Assembly: GCA_028278455.1 (NCBI GenBank)
Contig: JANQEH010000026.1
Span: 1-32,631 of the forward strand
Source: a bacterium
GTDB lineage: Bacteria > SM23-31
Direction: 5' to 3'
Length of the DNA: 32,631 nt
Below are positions 17,905 to 24,466 of the stretch, one piece after another. Numbering within the stretch: position 1 is the first letter of the stretch; every line of letters begins with the position of its first letter. Position numbers and translations under genes: made by a program. The notes beneath the pieces are model-generated. The model did no database searches. It was not told the origin of the DNA and saw nothing but the letters and a program-made list of their open reading frames with translations.

Positions 17905-18261
17905 TCAAACGTAAAGGTCTACACTGTTTCCGATCAGCCTTTTTGGCGCTTGTTTTGCTTGTTCTACTGGCTTATCTTGAATAGTATAAGCTTTCAGGGG
18001 TCCTTTTACTTCCATGACTGACATATCCGGGAAAAGCAGTTCGATCATTTTCTTTTCTTCAGTAGAAAGTGCCTTTGCCGGTTCTGAAGGTAGCTCGGTC
18101 TTCAAGCCTCTTATATCCGAAATCTTCTGCGGACTTACTCTTGGCTGGATTTCCGAAACCTGTTTTACGTTCCCTGCGGGGGATGAGCCGCTTATTTTGT
18201 TCCCGCCGGGAATATCGGTTATCCTGTTAAAGTTAAAAGGTGTAGAGCCGCTTATCTGCAT
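17905..18261 (-). CDS. Unrecognised small protein between flgC and fliE
   Basis: A 118-residue protein that I do not recognise. It has no signal peptide, membrane helix or cysteine. The N-terminal half is rich in Ser, Pro, Gly and Lys. A helix-like segment (about 66-82: STEEKKMIELLFPDMSV) precedes a C-terminus ending GNSVDLYV. It lies 29 bases after flgC and 28 before fliE, inside a unit otherwise made of rod and basal-body genes, so expression with the rod is very likely. It could be a rod-associated export substrate, a chaperone or a small regulator. The disordered, Ser-rich N-terminus is compatible with type III export but does not prove it. Confidence 0.8.
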   Translation of the reverse strand: MQISGSTPFNFNRITDIPGGNKISGSSPAGNVKQVSEIQPRVSPQKISDIRGLKTELPSEPAKALSTEEKKMIELLFPDMSVMEVKGPLKAYTIQDKPVEQAKQAPKRLIGNSVDLYV

Positions 18262-18290
18262 TATACCTGATTAAGTTAAATGTTAATTAT

Positions 18291-18791
18291 CTATATATCC
18301 AACGCCGACATCATCATATTCTTCGACGCATTCATCACAGTAACATTCGCTTCATATGCTCGTGTTGCCGTGATCATACTAACCATTTCAGTTACAATAT
18401 TTATATTGGGCATTGCCACGAAACCGTTCTCATCCGAATCAGGATGACTCGGATCATATACCAGTCTCGGCGGAGAGTCATCCTCATGAATTCCCTCAAC
18501 GATAACTCCCTGGAATGGATTCTGCCTTTTCTGAACGGTTTCCTCATTGTCAATATGAGCTTCCTTGGTCCTTCTTAGTCTGAGAATCTCCTTTCCCAGC
18601 AACTCAATAAATTCACTTTTTGTGCCGGGTTTAAGCAGTACCTGTTTTCTCTTGTAAGGCCCGCCTTCTTCGGTCCTTGTAGTTTCCGCATTTGCAATAT
18701 TGTCCGCGGTAGCGTTCATCTTCGCCCTCTGAGCATGCATTCCGGTTGCGCTGACATCTATTGCTGTGAAGAGACCTTTTACGTCACTCAT
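18291..18791 (-). CDS. flgC: Flagellar proximal rod protein FlgC
   Basis: A 166-residue FlgC with the N-terminal rod motif (SATGMHAQRAKMNATADNIAN) and the C-terminal NINIVTEMVSMITATRAYEAN. It is slightly longer than typical FlgC (about 135-150) because of an insertion around 60-90. It forms part of the proximal rod with FlgB and FlgF. It starts 21 bases after the flgB stop. Confidence 0.96.
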   Translation of the reverse strand: MSDVKGLFTAIDVSATGMHAQRAKMNATADNIANAETTRTEEGGPYKRKQVLLKPGTKSEFIELLGKEILRLRRTKEAHIDNEETVQKRQNPFQGVIVEGIHEDDSPPRLVYDPSHPDSDENGFVAMPNINIVTEMVSMITATRAYEANVTVMNASKNMMMSALDI

Positions 18792-18812
18792 AATTATTCC
18801 TTAAAGGTTATT

Positions 18813-19235
18813 CTATATTCTTTCGCCGCGTATAGCGGATTTCAATCTGTTGAAAGTTCCTGTCATAAGCCGGGTGGCGAAACTCCACCTGATCTGATTC
18901 TTTGCCAGCTCCGCCATTTCATGATCGATATTTACATTGTTCTTTCCGCTCATCAGGGATTCGTCGTTCGGGATAAAAGCTATAGGTTCGACATCCTCTA
19001 ACCTCGGCTGTCCGACCTGCATATGCAAAGGATGTGTCCTGTAACCGAAAACACCTCTTTTATCCAATGCGGCTTTCAGGTCTTCTTCAAACCTGACTGA
19101 AGATCTTTTATATCCGGGAGTGTCGACATTAGCTATGTTATCAGATATCGATTTCTGTCTCATCGCATACGCATCAAGCCCTTTATTAAGGACAGTTAAG
19201 CTTGTTTTTTTAGCCAGAAATTCGCTTATCTTCAT
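18813..19235 (-). CDS. flgB: Flagellar proximal rod protein FlgB
   Basis: A 140-residue FlgB with MRQKSISDNIANVDTPGYKR (26-45), the classic flagellar rod N-terminal motif, and MAELAKNQIRWSF near the C-terminus. First gene of unit A; AGAGG precedes the ATG by eight bases and a sigma-54 promoter lies about 75 bases upstream. Confidence 0.96.
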   Translation of the reverse strand: MKISEFLAKKTSLTVLNKGLDAYAMRQKSISDNIANVDTPGYKRSSVRFEEDLKAALDKRGVFGYRTHPLHMQVGQPRLEDVEPIAFIPNDESLMSGKNNVNIDHEMAELAKNQIRWSFATRLMTGTFNRLKSAIRGERI

Positions 19236-19309
19236 TTTAATACCTCTGGTTGTTTAATGCACAAAAAGACATTATTTACGGTTTTTATCATTCAACCGAT
19301 TGACTTTTT

Positions 19310-19325
19310 TGCAATTTTTATGCCA
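19310..19325 (-). promoter_or_regulatory. Sigma-54 promoter for flgB to motE
   Basis: The minus strand reads TGGCATAAAAATTGCA, with TGGCA and TTGCA at the exact -24/-12 spacing. Predicted transcript start is near 19300, about 65 bases before the flgB ATG. A split TTTCCC / GGAAA inverted pair (19434-19439 and 19449-19453) lies about 140 bases upstream of this start. Confidence 0.87.
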
Positions 19326-19617
19326 TTGAGAAGGTAATTCCTGTGATACCAGGAATACAGGTAGAAAATAAATCTGAAGTAATTAATCCCCCGGTTTTAT
19401 CAGCAGGGTGCTATTCAGGTTTATCGGCAATTTTTTCCCGAGACTTTAGGAAATTTTAGTTTTAGTGAAACTTCGAAATGAGCCGTTGCAGTGAAATCCG
19501 GATAAGAATTTTATTCGGGAAGCTTTATTGCTATTCCTGAATAATAAAATACGTATGACATATTCTAATAAAATATTTTATCGATTCCTTTCCAATAATG
19601 CAGAATCCTGGAAATCA
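19326..19617. other. Intergenic region between the cupin gene and the flgB promoter
   Basis: About 290 bases with no convincing reading frame. It holds an imperfect hairpin at 19508-19550 (ATTTTATT pairing with AATAAAAT, then CGGGAA with TTCCTG across a three-base bulge) that could end the cupin transcript but lacks a clear T-tract. It also holds the TTTCCC/GGAAA pair noted for the flgB promoter. Nothing else is evident. Confidence 0.4.
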
Positions 19618-19998
19618 TTATTCATCGCCGGTGGGAATAATGCCGATATTCTCGATCATCAATATAATAGTTTTTTCAGCAGCTCTGGTTCTGTGTTTTA
19701 CTCCTGCAGGTACAACAAAACCCTGGTTTGTTTTAAGAAGAATTGTATCCTGGTCTTCCAGATCTATATATAATTCACCTTTTAGAACAAGAAAGAATTC
19801 ATCTTCACTATCATGTTTATGCCAATGATATTCACCCTGTACAATACCAAGTCTGACTACAGAATCATTGACTTTACAAAGAGTCTGATTAAACCATCTG
19901 TCTTTGCAATTATCTACCACTGACTGAATATCTACCAACTCCAAATCTCCAAATAAAATGTTCATCTTGTTGACATATGTGTATTTTTCATTGTTCAT
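19618..19998 (-). CDS. Small cupin-domain protein
   Basis: A 126-residue single-domain cupin. The first cupin motif is visible as YHWHKHDSEDEFFLVLKG (about 57-74), with three His and a Glu that would bind a metal. The second is FVVPAGVKHRTRA (about 94-106). GGAG lies ten bases before the ATG. Members of this family range from isomerases to sensors; the sequence gives no substrate. It is flanked by the flagellar regulator gene and the flgB promoter, but nothing ties its function to motility. Confidence 0.8.
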   Translation of the reverse strand: MNNEKYTYVNKMNILFGDLELVDIQSVVDNCKDRWFNQTLCKVNDSVVRLGIVQGEYHWHKHDSEDEFFLVLKGELYIDLEDQDTILLKTNQGFVVPAGVKHRTRAAEKTIILMIENIGIIPTGDE

Positions 19999-20063
19999 TA
20001 GATTACTCCAAATGGTGTATACTATTTATTACTCTAAATTTTAATTTAAAATTCGATAACTTA

Positions 20064-20077
20064 AAGATCATGATCTT
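20064..20077. promoter_or_regulatory. 14-base palindrome upstream of the cupin gene
   Basis: AAGATCATGATCTT is a perfect palindrome 66 bases upstream of the cupin start, in an AT-rich gap. It could be an operator for the cupin gene; no regulator can be named. Confidence 0.35.
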
Positions 20078-20168
20078 ATAAATTAATCAGGAATATTTTA
20101 AATTTATTTAAATAGAGTAGAATTGAAATACAGAATAATATGAGAAAAACTCAGACGGCACTTCCAGT

Positions 20169-21554
20169 TTATAATTCTTTCAGGAGAACGGGATCGATCT
20201 CGTCCTTGCTTTTGTATTCATTCAGCTTATTCCGAAGAGTCCTGACGCTAATACCCAGGATCTCAGATGTCCTGGTCCTGTTATTGCTGTTTGCCTTCAG
20301 GGTCTTAAAAATCAGCTGCTTTTCCATTTCATAAAGAGTCATTTCTGTATCTTCGGAATGGATAATGTTCGATGAATCGAAGTCGGATTCCTCAAAAAGG
20401 AAATTCTTCGGTTCAAGTTCATTCCCTTTGCACATGATGACAGCACGCTCCATCCTGTTCTCCAGCTCACGAACATTGCCGGGCCAGTCAAGTCTCATCA
20501 GCAGATCGAGGGCATCTTCATTTATCCCTGTTATTTCTTTATCGTGCTCTGAATTATATTTCTCTATAAAATGGTCAACAAGTAGCGGGATATCCTTTTT
20601 TCTCTGTGCAAGTGCCGGCAGAATAACAGGGATCACGTTCAGCCTGTAATATAGATCGTCCCTGAATGTCCCCTTCTTGATCTCTTCTTTTATATCCTTA
20701 TTAGTAGTGGCAATAATCCTGACATCGACACTTCTTGTCTTGATATCTCCAACCCTTTCAAATTCCCTTTCCTGAAGAACTCTGAGGAGTTTTGCCTGGA
20801 GCGCAGGATCCATTTCGCTTATTTCATCGAGAAGCAGTGTCCCGCCGTCTGCTGCCTCAAATCTTCCAATACGCGTTTTAATCGCACCGGTAAATGCCCC
20901 TTTCTCGTGTCCGAAAAGTTCACTCTCCATCAGTCCTTCCGGTAAAGCTGCACAATTCGTCTTAATGAATGGGCCTCCGGCCCGCGGGCTGTTAAAATGA
21001 ATCGCCTTTGCGACCAGTTCCTTACCGGTACCGCTTGCGCCCTGGATGAATACCGATGCACTGCTCCCGGCAATTGCCTCAAGGGTATCATAGAGACTTT
21101 TCATCGGTGAACTTTTTCCAATAATATTATCAAAGCCATAGCTGCTTTTGATTTCTTTTTTAAGACGTTTATTCTCCTGCTCGAGGTTTTTATATTTAAA
21201 AAGTTTATTGACAAGCAGCTCAATAGCATCTGCAGAAAAAGGTTTGGTTATATAGTCGAAAGCTCCGTCTTTCATAGCATCAACAGCGCTCTCAATTGTC
21301 CCATAAGCCGTCATCATAATAACATCCGTATTCGGGCTGTTGTCTTTGATATGTTTAAGGACGTCCATCCCTCCAACTTCAGGCATCCTGATATCCGTAA
21401 TAACCAGATCGTATTCATTCTTGCTTATCTCTTCAATTCCGGCTTTCCCGTTAATAGCAGAATTCACTTCGAAGTCCATCCTTTTCAGAGTTTCTGTCAG
21501 GAAATCTCTCATGAGGGATTCATCATCAACGATTAAAATACGGCCCTTTCTCAT
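20169..21554 (-). CDS. NtrC-family sigma-54-dependent response regulator (FlrC/FlgR-like)
   Basis: A 461-residue three-domain activator. The start at 21554 ([12 protein letters not shown]) is chosen because AGAGG precedes it and the receiver domain then begins properly, 19 bases after the kinase stop. The receiver domain (about 4-118) has the acidic pocket DDE and phospho-acceptor Asp54 in VITDIRMPE. The AAA+ domain (about 142-375) has Walker A GASGTGKE (172-179), the sigma-54 contact loop GAFTGA (219-224) and Walker B TLLLDEIS (239-246). A Fis-type helix-turn-helix (about 420-450: [19 protein letters not shown]) binds enhancers. Beside three sigma-54 promoters of hook-basal-body units, it is very probably their activator. 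Confidence 0.95.
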   Translation of the reverse strand: MRKGRILIVDDESLMRDFLTETLKRMDFEVNSAINGKAGIEEISKNEYDLVITDIRMPEVGGMDVLKHIKDNSPNTDVIMMTAYGTIESAVDAMKDGAFDYITKPFSADAIELLVNKLFKYKNLEQENKRLKKEIKSSYGFDNIIGKSSPMKSLYDTLEAIAGSSASVFIQGASGTGKELVAKAIHFNSPRAGGPFIKTNCAALPEGLMESELFGHEKGAFTGAIKTRIGRFEAADGGTLLLDEISEMDPALQAKLLRVLQEREFERVGDIKTRSVDVRIIATTNKDIKEEIKKGTFRDDLYYRLNVIPVILPALAQRKKDIPLLVDHFIEKYNSEHDKEITGINEDALDLLMRLDWPGNVRELENRMERAVIMCKGNELEPKNFLFEESDFDSSNIIHSEDTEMTLYEMEKQLIFKTLKANSNNRTRTSEILGISVRTLRNKLNEYKSKDEIDPVLLKEL

Positions 21555-21573
21555 AATGTTACCTCTGTCTGGA

Positions 21574-22851
21574 TTAATATGGGAATCTGATCCTGAATGT
21601 AGTTCCGGATCCGACCTCACTTTCTACGATTATTTCGCCTAAATGCGCATCCATTATTTTCTTTGCTATCGAAAGCCCGAGTCCCGTGCCGTCAGTTTTA
21701 GTAGTAAAAAAAGGAAGGAATAATTTCTTGCGGTCTTCTTCAGGGATCCCGGTACCGGTATCCTTCACATATATCTCAAGTAGTTCTTCGTGCTTCAGGT
21801 TTCTAACACCAATGCTTAATGTTCCTTCGTCGTTCATTGCCTGGACAGCATTTTTGATAAGGTTCAGGAACACCTGGTGGAAAAGCTCCGGATCAAAGTT
21901 AAGTTCGAACTCTTTAACTCTTAGATATTTTCTGATCTTTATGTTGCTTTCATCCTGCTCTAATTCTACTTCTGTCAGCATCATCACATCATCAATCACC
22001 ATCATTATATCCACAGGTCTTTTATTCGGCCTGATTGGTCTTGTATATACAAGAAGATTTGACGCCACCCTGTTCAGTCCGGCTACACCCTCAATGATCT
22101 TCTGAACGAGCTGGCGCCTCGGATCTTCAACATCCAGATCTCGTTCAAGTAATGCTGCATATCCTCCTATCCCTCCAAGCGGATTCCTGAGCTCATGAGC
22201 AACATTGCCTGCCATCTCGCCAAGTGCAGCTAAAGTCCTCGCCTGCTGAACCTCTTCCTGCAGTTTTTTGATCTCCCTGAGATCGCTGAATATCTCAAGA
22301 GCACCGAGGATTTCGCCATTTTTGTTGACAACCAGAGATGTGTTATATTCAACAGGGAGTACGTTCCCGTTCTTAGTAATTATCTCTTTCTCCCGGCTTA
22401 TCATTTCTCTGCCTGTTTGTAATGTATGAACAGGTGTACTTTCTACTGGAATATTTTTACCGATCGTTTTCGAATAAGGTTTGCCGGATAACTGTTCAAA
22501 TGAGTATCCGGACAATTCGCAGGAAGCACGGTTCACTATCGAAATATTACCGTCCAGATCTACAACTACCACACCAAGTGTCATGCTTTCAAGAATGTTG
22601 GAAAGATAATTCTTAATTGAATCCTTCTCACGGAGGTTAGCATAAAGTTCCTGGTTCTTTTTTTCAAGTTCCAAATCGAGAGCCGAGATACGCTCCTGGA
22701 GATTATCATAGGATTCTCTGAGTCTTTCTGAGGTCTCAGTAAAATATTCGAACGCCTGGATAAGAGACTCTACTTCTCTCCCTCCACCGGTTTCAGATCG
22801 GGGTGTTTTTGCTTTTTTGGTAGTCAGAGGATCTTCTTTTTTTAAGGCCAT
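21574..22851 (-). CDS. PAS-domain sensor histidine kinase (FlrB/FlgS-like)
   Basis: A 425-residue soluble kinase with no membrane segment. A basic N-terminus leads to a coiled coil (about 37-85), a PAS domain (about 82-195), the phospho-acceptor helix GEMAGNVAHELRNPLGGIGG with His219, and a HATPase domain with the N-box NLIKNAVQAM, G1 DTGTGIPEE and G2 GTGLGLSIAKK. Being cytoplasmic and next to an NtrC-type regulator in a flagellar locus, it resembles FlrB/FleS/FlgS kinases that sense flagellar assembly state rather than an external ligand. ATG at 22851 has a weak ribosome-binding site. Confidence 0.93.
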   Translation of the reverse strand: MALKKEDPLTTKKAKTPRSETGGGREVESLIQAFEYFTETSERLRESYDNLQERISALDLELEKKNQELYANLREKDSIKNYLSNILESMTLGVVVVDLDGNISIVNRASCELSGYSFEQLSGKPYSKTIGKNIPVESTPVHTLQTGREMISREKEIITKNGNVLPVEYNTSLVVNKNGEILGALEIFSDLREIKKLQEEVQQARTLAALGEMAGNVAHELRNPLGGIGGYAALLERDLDVEDPRRQLVQKIIEGVAGLNRVASNLLVYTRPIRPNKRPVDIMMVIDDVMMLTEVELEQDESNIKIRKYLRVKEFELNFDPELFHQVFLNLIKNAVQAMNDEGTLSIGVRNLKHEELLEIYVKDTGTGIPEEDRKKLFLPFFTTKTDGTGLGLSIAKKIMDAHLGEIIVESEVGSGTTFRIRFPY

Positions 22852-22899
22852 CGATTGTATTAAATGGGTACAAGAATTTCGCGAACTGCCTAAACGAAT

Positions 22900-22928
22900 A
22901 ATTTATCAACCATAAAAAGCAAAGTCAA
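22900..22928 (-). promoter_or_regulatory. Sigma-70-like promoter for the kinase-regulator operon
   Basis: On the minus strand TTGACT (22928-22923) is separated by exactly 17 bases from TAAATT (22905-22900). The transcript would start near 22893, about 42 bases before the kinase ATG. This fits a class I regulator pair made by housekeeping sigma factor upstream of sigma-54 genes. Confidence 0.6.
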
Positions 22929-23051
22929 GTTAAATTAACAGTTTGGAATATACATTAATACAAAGATTAAAAAGAACTTTTTTGTTTAATCGCGGTCTGT
23001 AACATTCTTACAGGGATGATGTTCAATTAAAAAAATGGTCAAAAAAATAAA

Positions 23052-23080
23052 TTGACTCTGGCATCTTTCCGATTTAGTAT
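23052..23080 (+). promoter_or_regulatory. Sigma-70-like promoter for the exosortase pair
   Basis: TTGACT (23052-23057), a 17-base spacer and TAGTAT (23075-23080). The transcript would begin near 23087, about 30 bases before the predicted TTG start at 23117. The -10 element is a modest match. Confidence 0.45.
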
Positions 23081-23116
23081 TAAATTTATTAAAAACAGTC
23101 ATACCTAATTTGATAA

Positions 23117-23662
23117 TTGGATATTTCTAAAATTAAAAGAATCACACCCGGCTCAGTTCCATTAAGCGTGTGGAAATATACCGGGATATTTCTACTGTCG
23201 GTAATCATCCTGACAGTATCCTTTAATATTTTCCCGGACTTTTATACAGGGGTATTTCTCGAACCTGTTTCAAGAATCAGCTTCAGTATTCTGAAACTTA
23301 CCGGTCTGAATATTCATTTTGACGGCAGGGGGCTTCCGTTCGGCATCTGTGACCTTGTTCTTCCCCACCAGATTTTGAGGATCAATTTCGGATGTACAGG
23401 ATTATTTGTCCTATTTATATTCATTGCCGGGATTGCCGCTTATCCAGCCGGAATAAAACAGAAATCCATTGGAATGGCGGTGGGGATTCCTGCGTTTGCC
23501 GTCTACAGTGTTCTCAGACTGGTGATCATGGGTTTTGTTGGGAACTGGATACCTCAATACCTTGATATTATTCATAATTATCTCATGATATTGATAAATA
23601 TTGTTTTTGTGCTCTGGCTGTATACAAAATGGATAAAATATGCTACCCGCAATGATCAATAG
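23117..23662 (+). CDS. Small exosortase/archaeosortase-family protein
   Basis: A 181-residue multi-pass membrane protein with segments at about 22-40, 92-110, 117-139 and 152-170. The exosortase catalytic triad is visible: Cys93 in INFGCTGLF, Arg134 in YSVLRLVIMG, and His153 in DIIHNYLM. The Asn that usually stands three residues before the Arg is Ser131 here. Family members cleave a C-terminal sorting signal in the membrane and transfer the protein onward. The length matches the short, single-domain types (XrtH-like or archaeosortase-like) rather than long EpsI-fused forms. Start is TTG; in-frame stops lie immediately upstream, and there is no good ribosome-binding site, so the true start might be a little downstream. 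It overlaps the next gene. Confidence 0.85.
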   Translation: MDISKIKRITPGSVPLSVWKYTGIFLLSVIILTVSFNIFPDFYTGVFLEPVSRISFSILKLTGLNIHFDGRGLPFGICDLVLPHQILRINFGCTGLFVLFIFIAGIAAYPAGIKQKSIGMAVGIPAFAVYSVLRLVIMGFVGNWIPQYLDIIHNYLMILINIVFVLWLYTKWIKYATRNDQ

Positions 23663-24233
23663 AAATTTTTTTCTGAGATTCCTTTTAGCGGCGGCGATAT
23701 TTCTGCTTATCTGGAAACCGTTTTCATTAGTATATATGCATTTCATTGTGTTTTTATCCGAGGTGATATCTTCTATATTTTATCCGTATATGGATATCAG
23801 GATAATTGACGGAATTACTAAATTTCAATACAACAATATCACTACTCAACAGCTACAATTCAGCGTAAATGATATAGACCAGATATTTCTAAACCTGATT
23901 GTATTCCTCAGCCTGATGTTCGGCTCTTTCAGAGTTTCGCTAAGGAAGAAAATCAAACATATTATTATAGGAGTATCTATACTTGCGGCCATACATCTGT
24001 TTGTAACAAATATGTATGTCTATACTACAATATGGGATTATGTTCTAAGTCAACCAGATGATTTGAAAACTGAGCTTATACTAAGGGTGAACGGTTATTT
24101 CTCTCAAGAGATGACTGGTCTATACAGGAAGTTTCTATTCAACTGGAACAGCTGGGGGTGGGATGTTATACCTCTCTTATTATGGCTCCCCTCAGGAATT
24201 GTCCAATTCAAATACCTTGTTAACAAGGATTGA
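23640..24233 (+). CDS. Exosortase-associated multi-pass membrane protein
   Basis: A 197-residue membrane protein (193 if the ATG at 23652 is used) with hydrophobic segments at about 10-27, 85-104, 112-130 and 173-190. It overlaps the exosortase gene by 11-23 bases, so the two are co-translated. It has no cysteine at all and therefore no exosortase active site, yet its helix order (first helix, long extracytoplasmic stretch, helix, basic loop SLRKKIKH, helix) parallels the exosortase. I do not recognise a named family with certainty; it is reminiscent of the membrane proteins that accompany exosortase H. A role as partner or substrate adaptor is inferred only. Confidence 0.75.
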   Translation: MLPAMINRNFFLRFLLAAAIFLLIWKPFSLVYMHFIVFLSEVISSIFYPYMDIRIIDGITKFQYNNITTQQLQFSVNDIDQIFLNLIVFLSLMFGSFRVSLRKKIKHIIIGVSILAAIHLFVTNMYVYTTIWDYVLSQPDDLKTELILRVNGYFSQEMTGLYRKFLFNWNSWGWDVIPLLLWLPSGIVQFKYLVNKD

Positions 24234-24251
24234 AACAGCAAGGCTCAGTCG

Positions 24252-24455
24252 CTATTGCCTCCGCCTTTTTCTATACAGAGTATAAATTCCTAATCCAAGA
24301 ACAACACAACCATAAAACATCGGATTACCCCATTGGACAATGCCAACCGGGGGTGAAGGGGGTGCAGGCTGAGCATAAACCTCCCTTGTAATTAGTAGTA
24401 TAACAGCTATTATGATCATAACATAATATTTATTCTCAGTAAAAAACCTTTTCAT
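24252..24455 (-). CDS. 67-aa predicted exosortase substrate (signal peptide + WG motif + membrane span + Arg tail)
   Basis: A tiny protein with two membrane-type segments. An N-terminal signal peptide (MKRFFTENKYYVMIIIAVIL..., cleavage likely after VYA at 28) leads to a Pro-rich tract (PAPPSPP, 30-36), the short motif VGIVQWG (37-43), a hydrophobic helix (about 46-60) and the terminal cluster RKRRRQ. Motif, membrane span and Arg-rich end in this order are the anatomy of PEP-CTERM-type sorting signals; the WG recalls IPTLxxWG signals of exosortase H substrates. Little mature protein would remain after cleavage. It begins 11 bases after the stop of the giant surface-protein gene, with GGGTG as ribosome-binding site, so they share a transcript; it converges on the exosortase pair 18 bases away. 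Confidence 0.78.
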   Translation of the reverse strand: MKRFFTENKYYVMIIIAVILLITREVYAQPAPPSPPVGIVQWGNPMFYGCVVLGLGIYTLYRKRRRQ

Positions 24456-24466
24456 TTTTCACCCGA

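Noticed and set aside
23059..23080. TGGCAT upstream of the exosortase as a sigma-54 promoter
   Set aside because: There is no GC at the -12 position with the right spacing; the same bases fit better as the spacer of a sigma-70-like promoter.
24215..24228. CCTTGTTAACAAGG palindrome between the converging genes as a terminator
   Set aside because: It lies inside the last codons of the membrane-partner gene and has no T-tract on either side.
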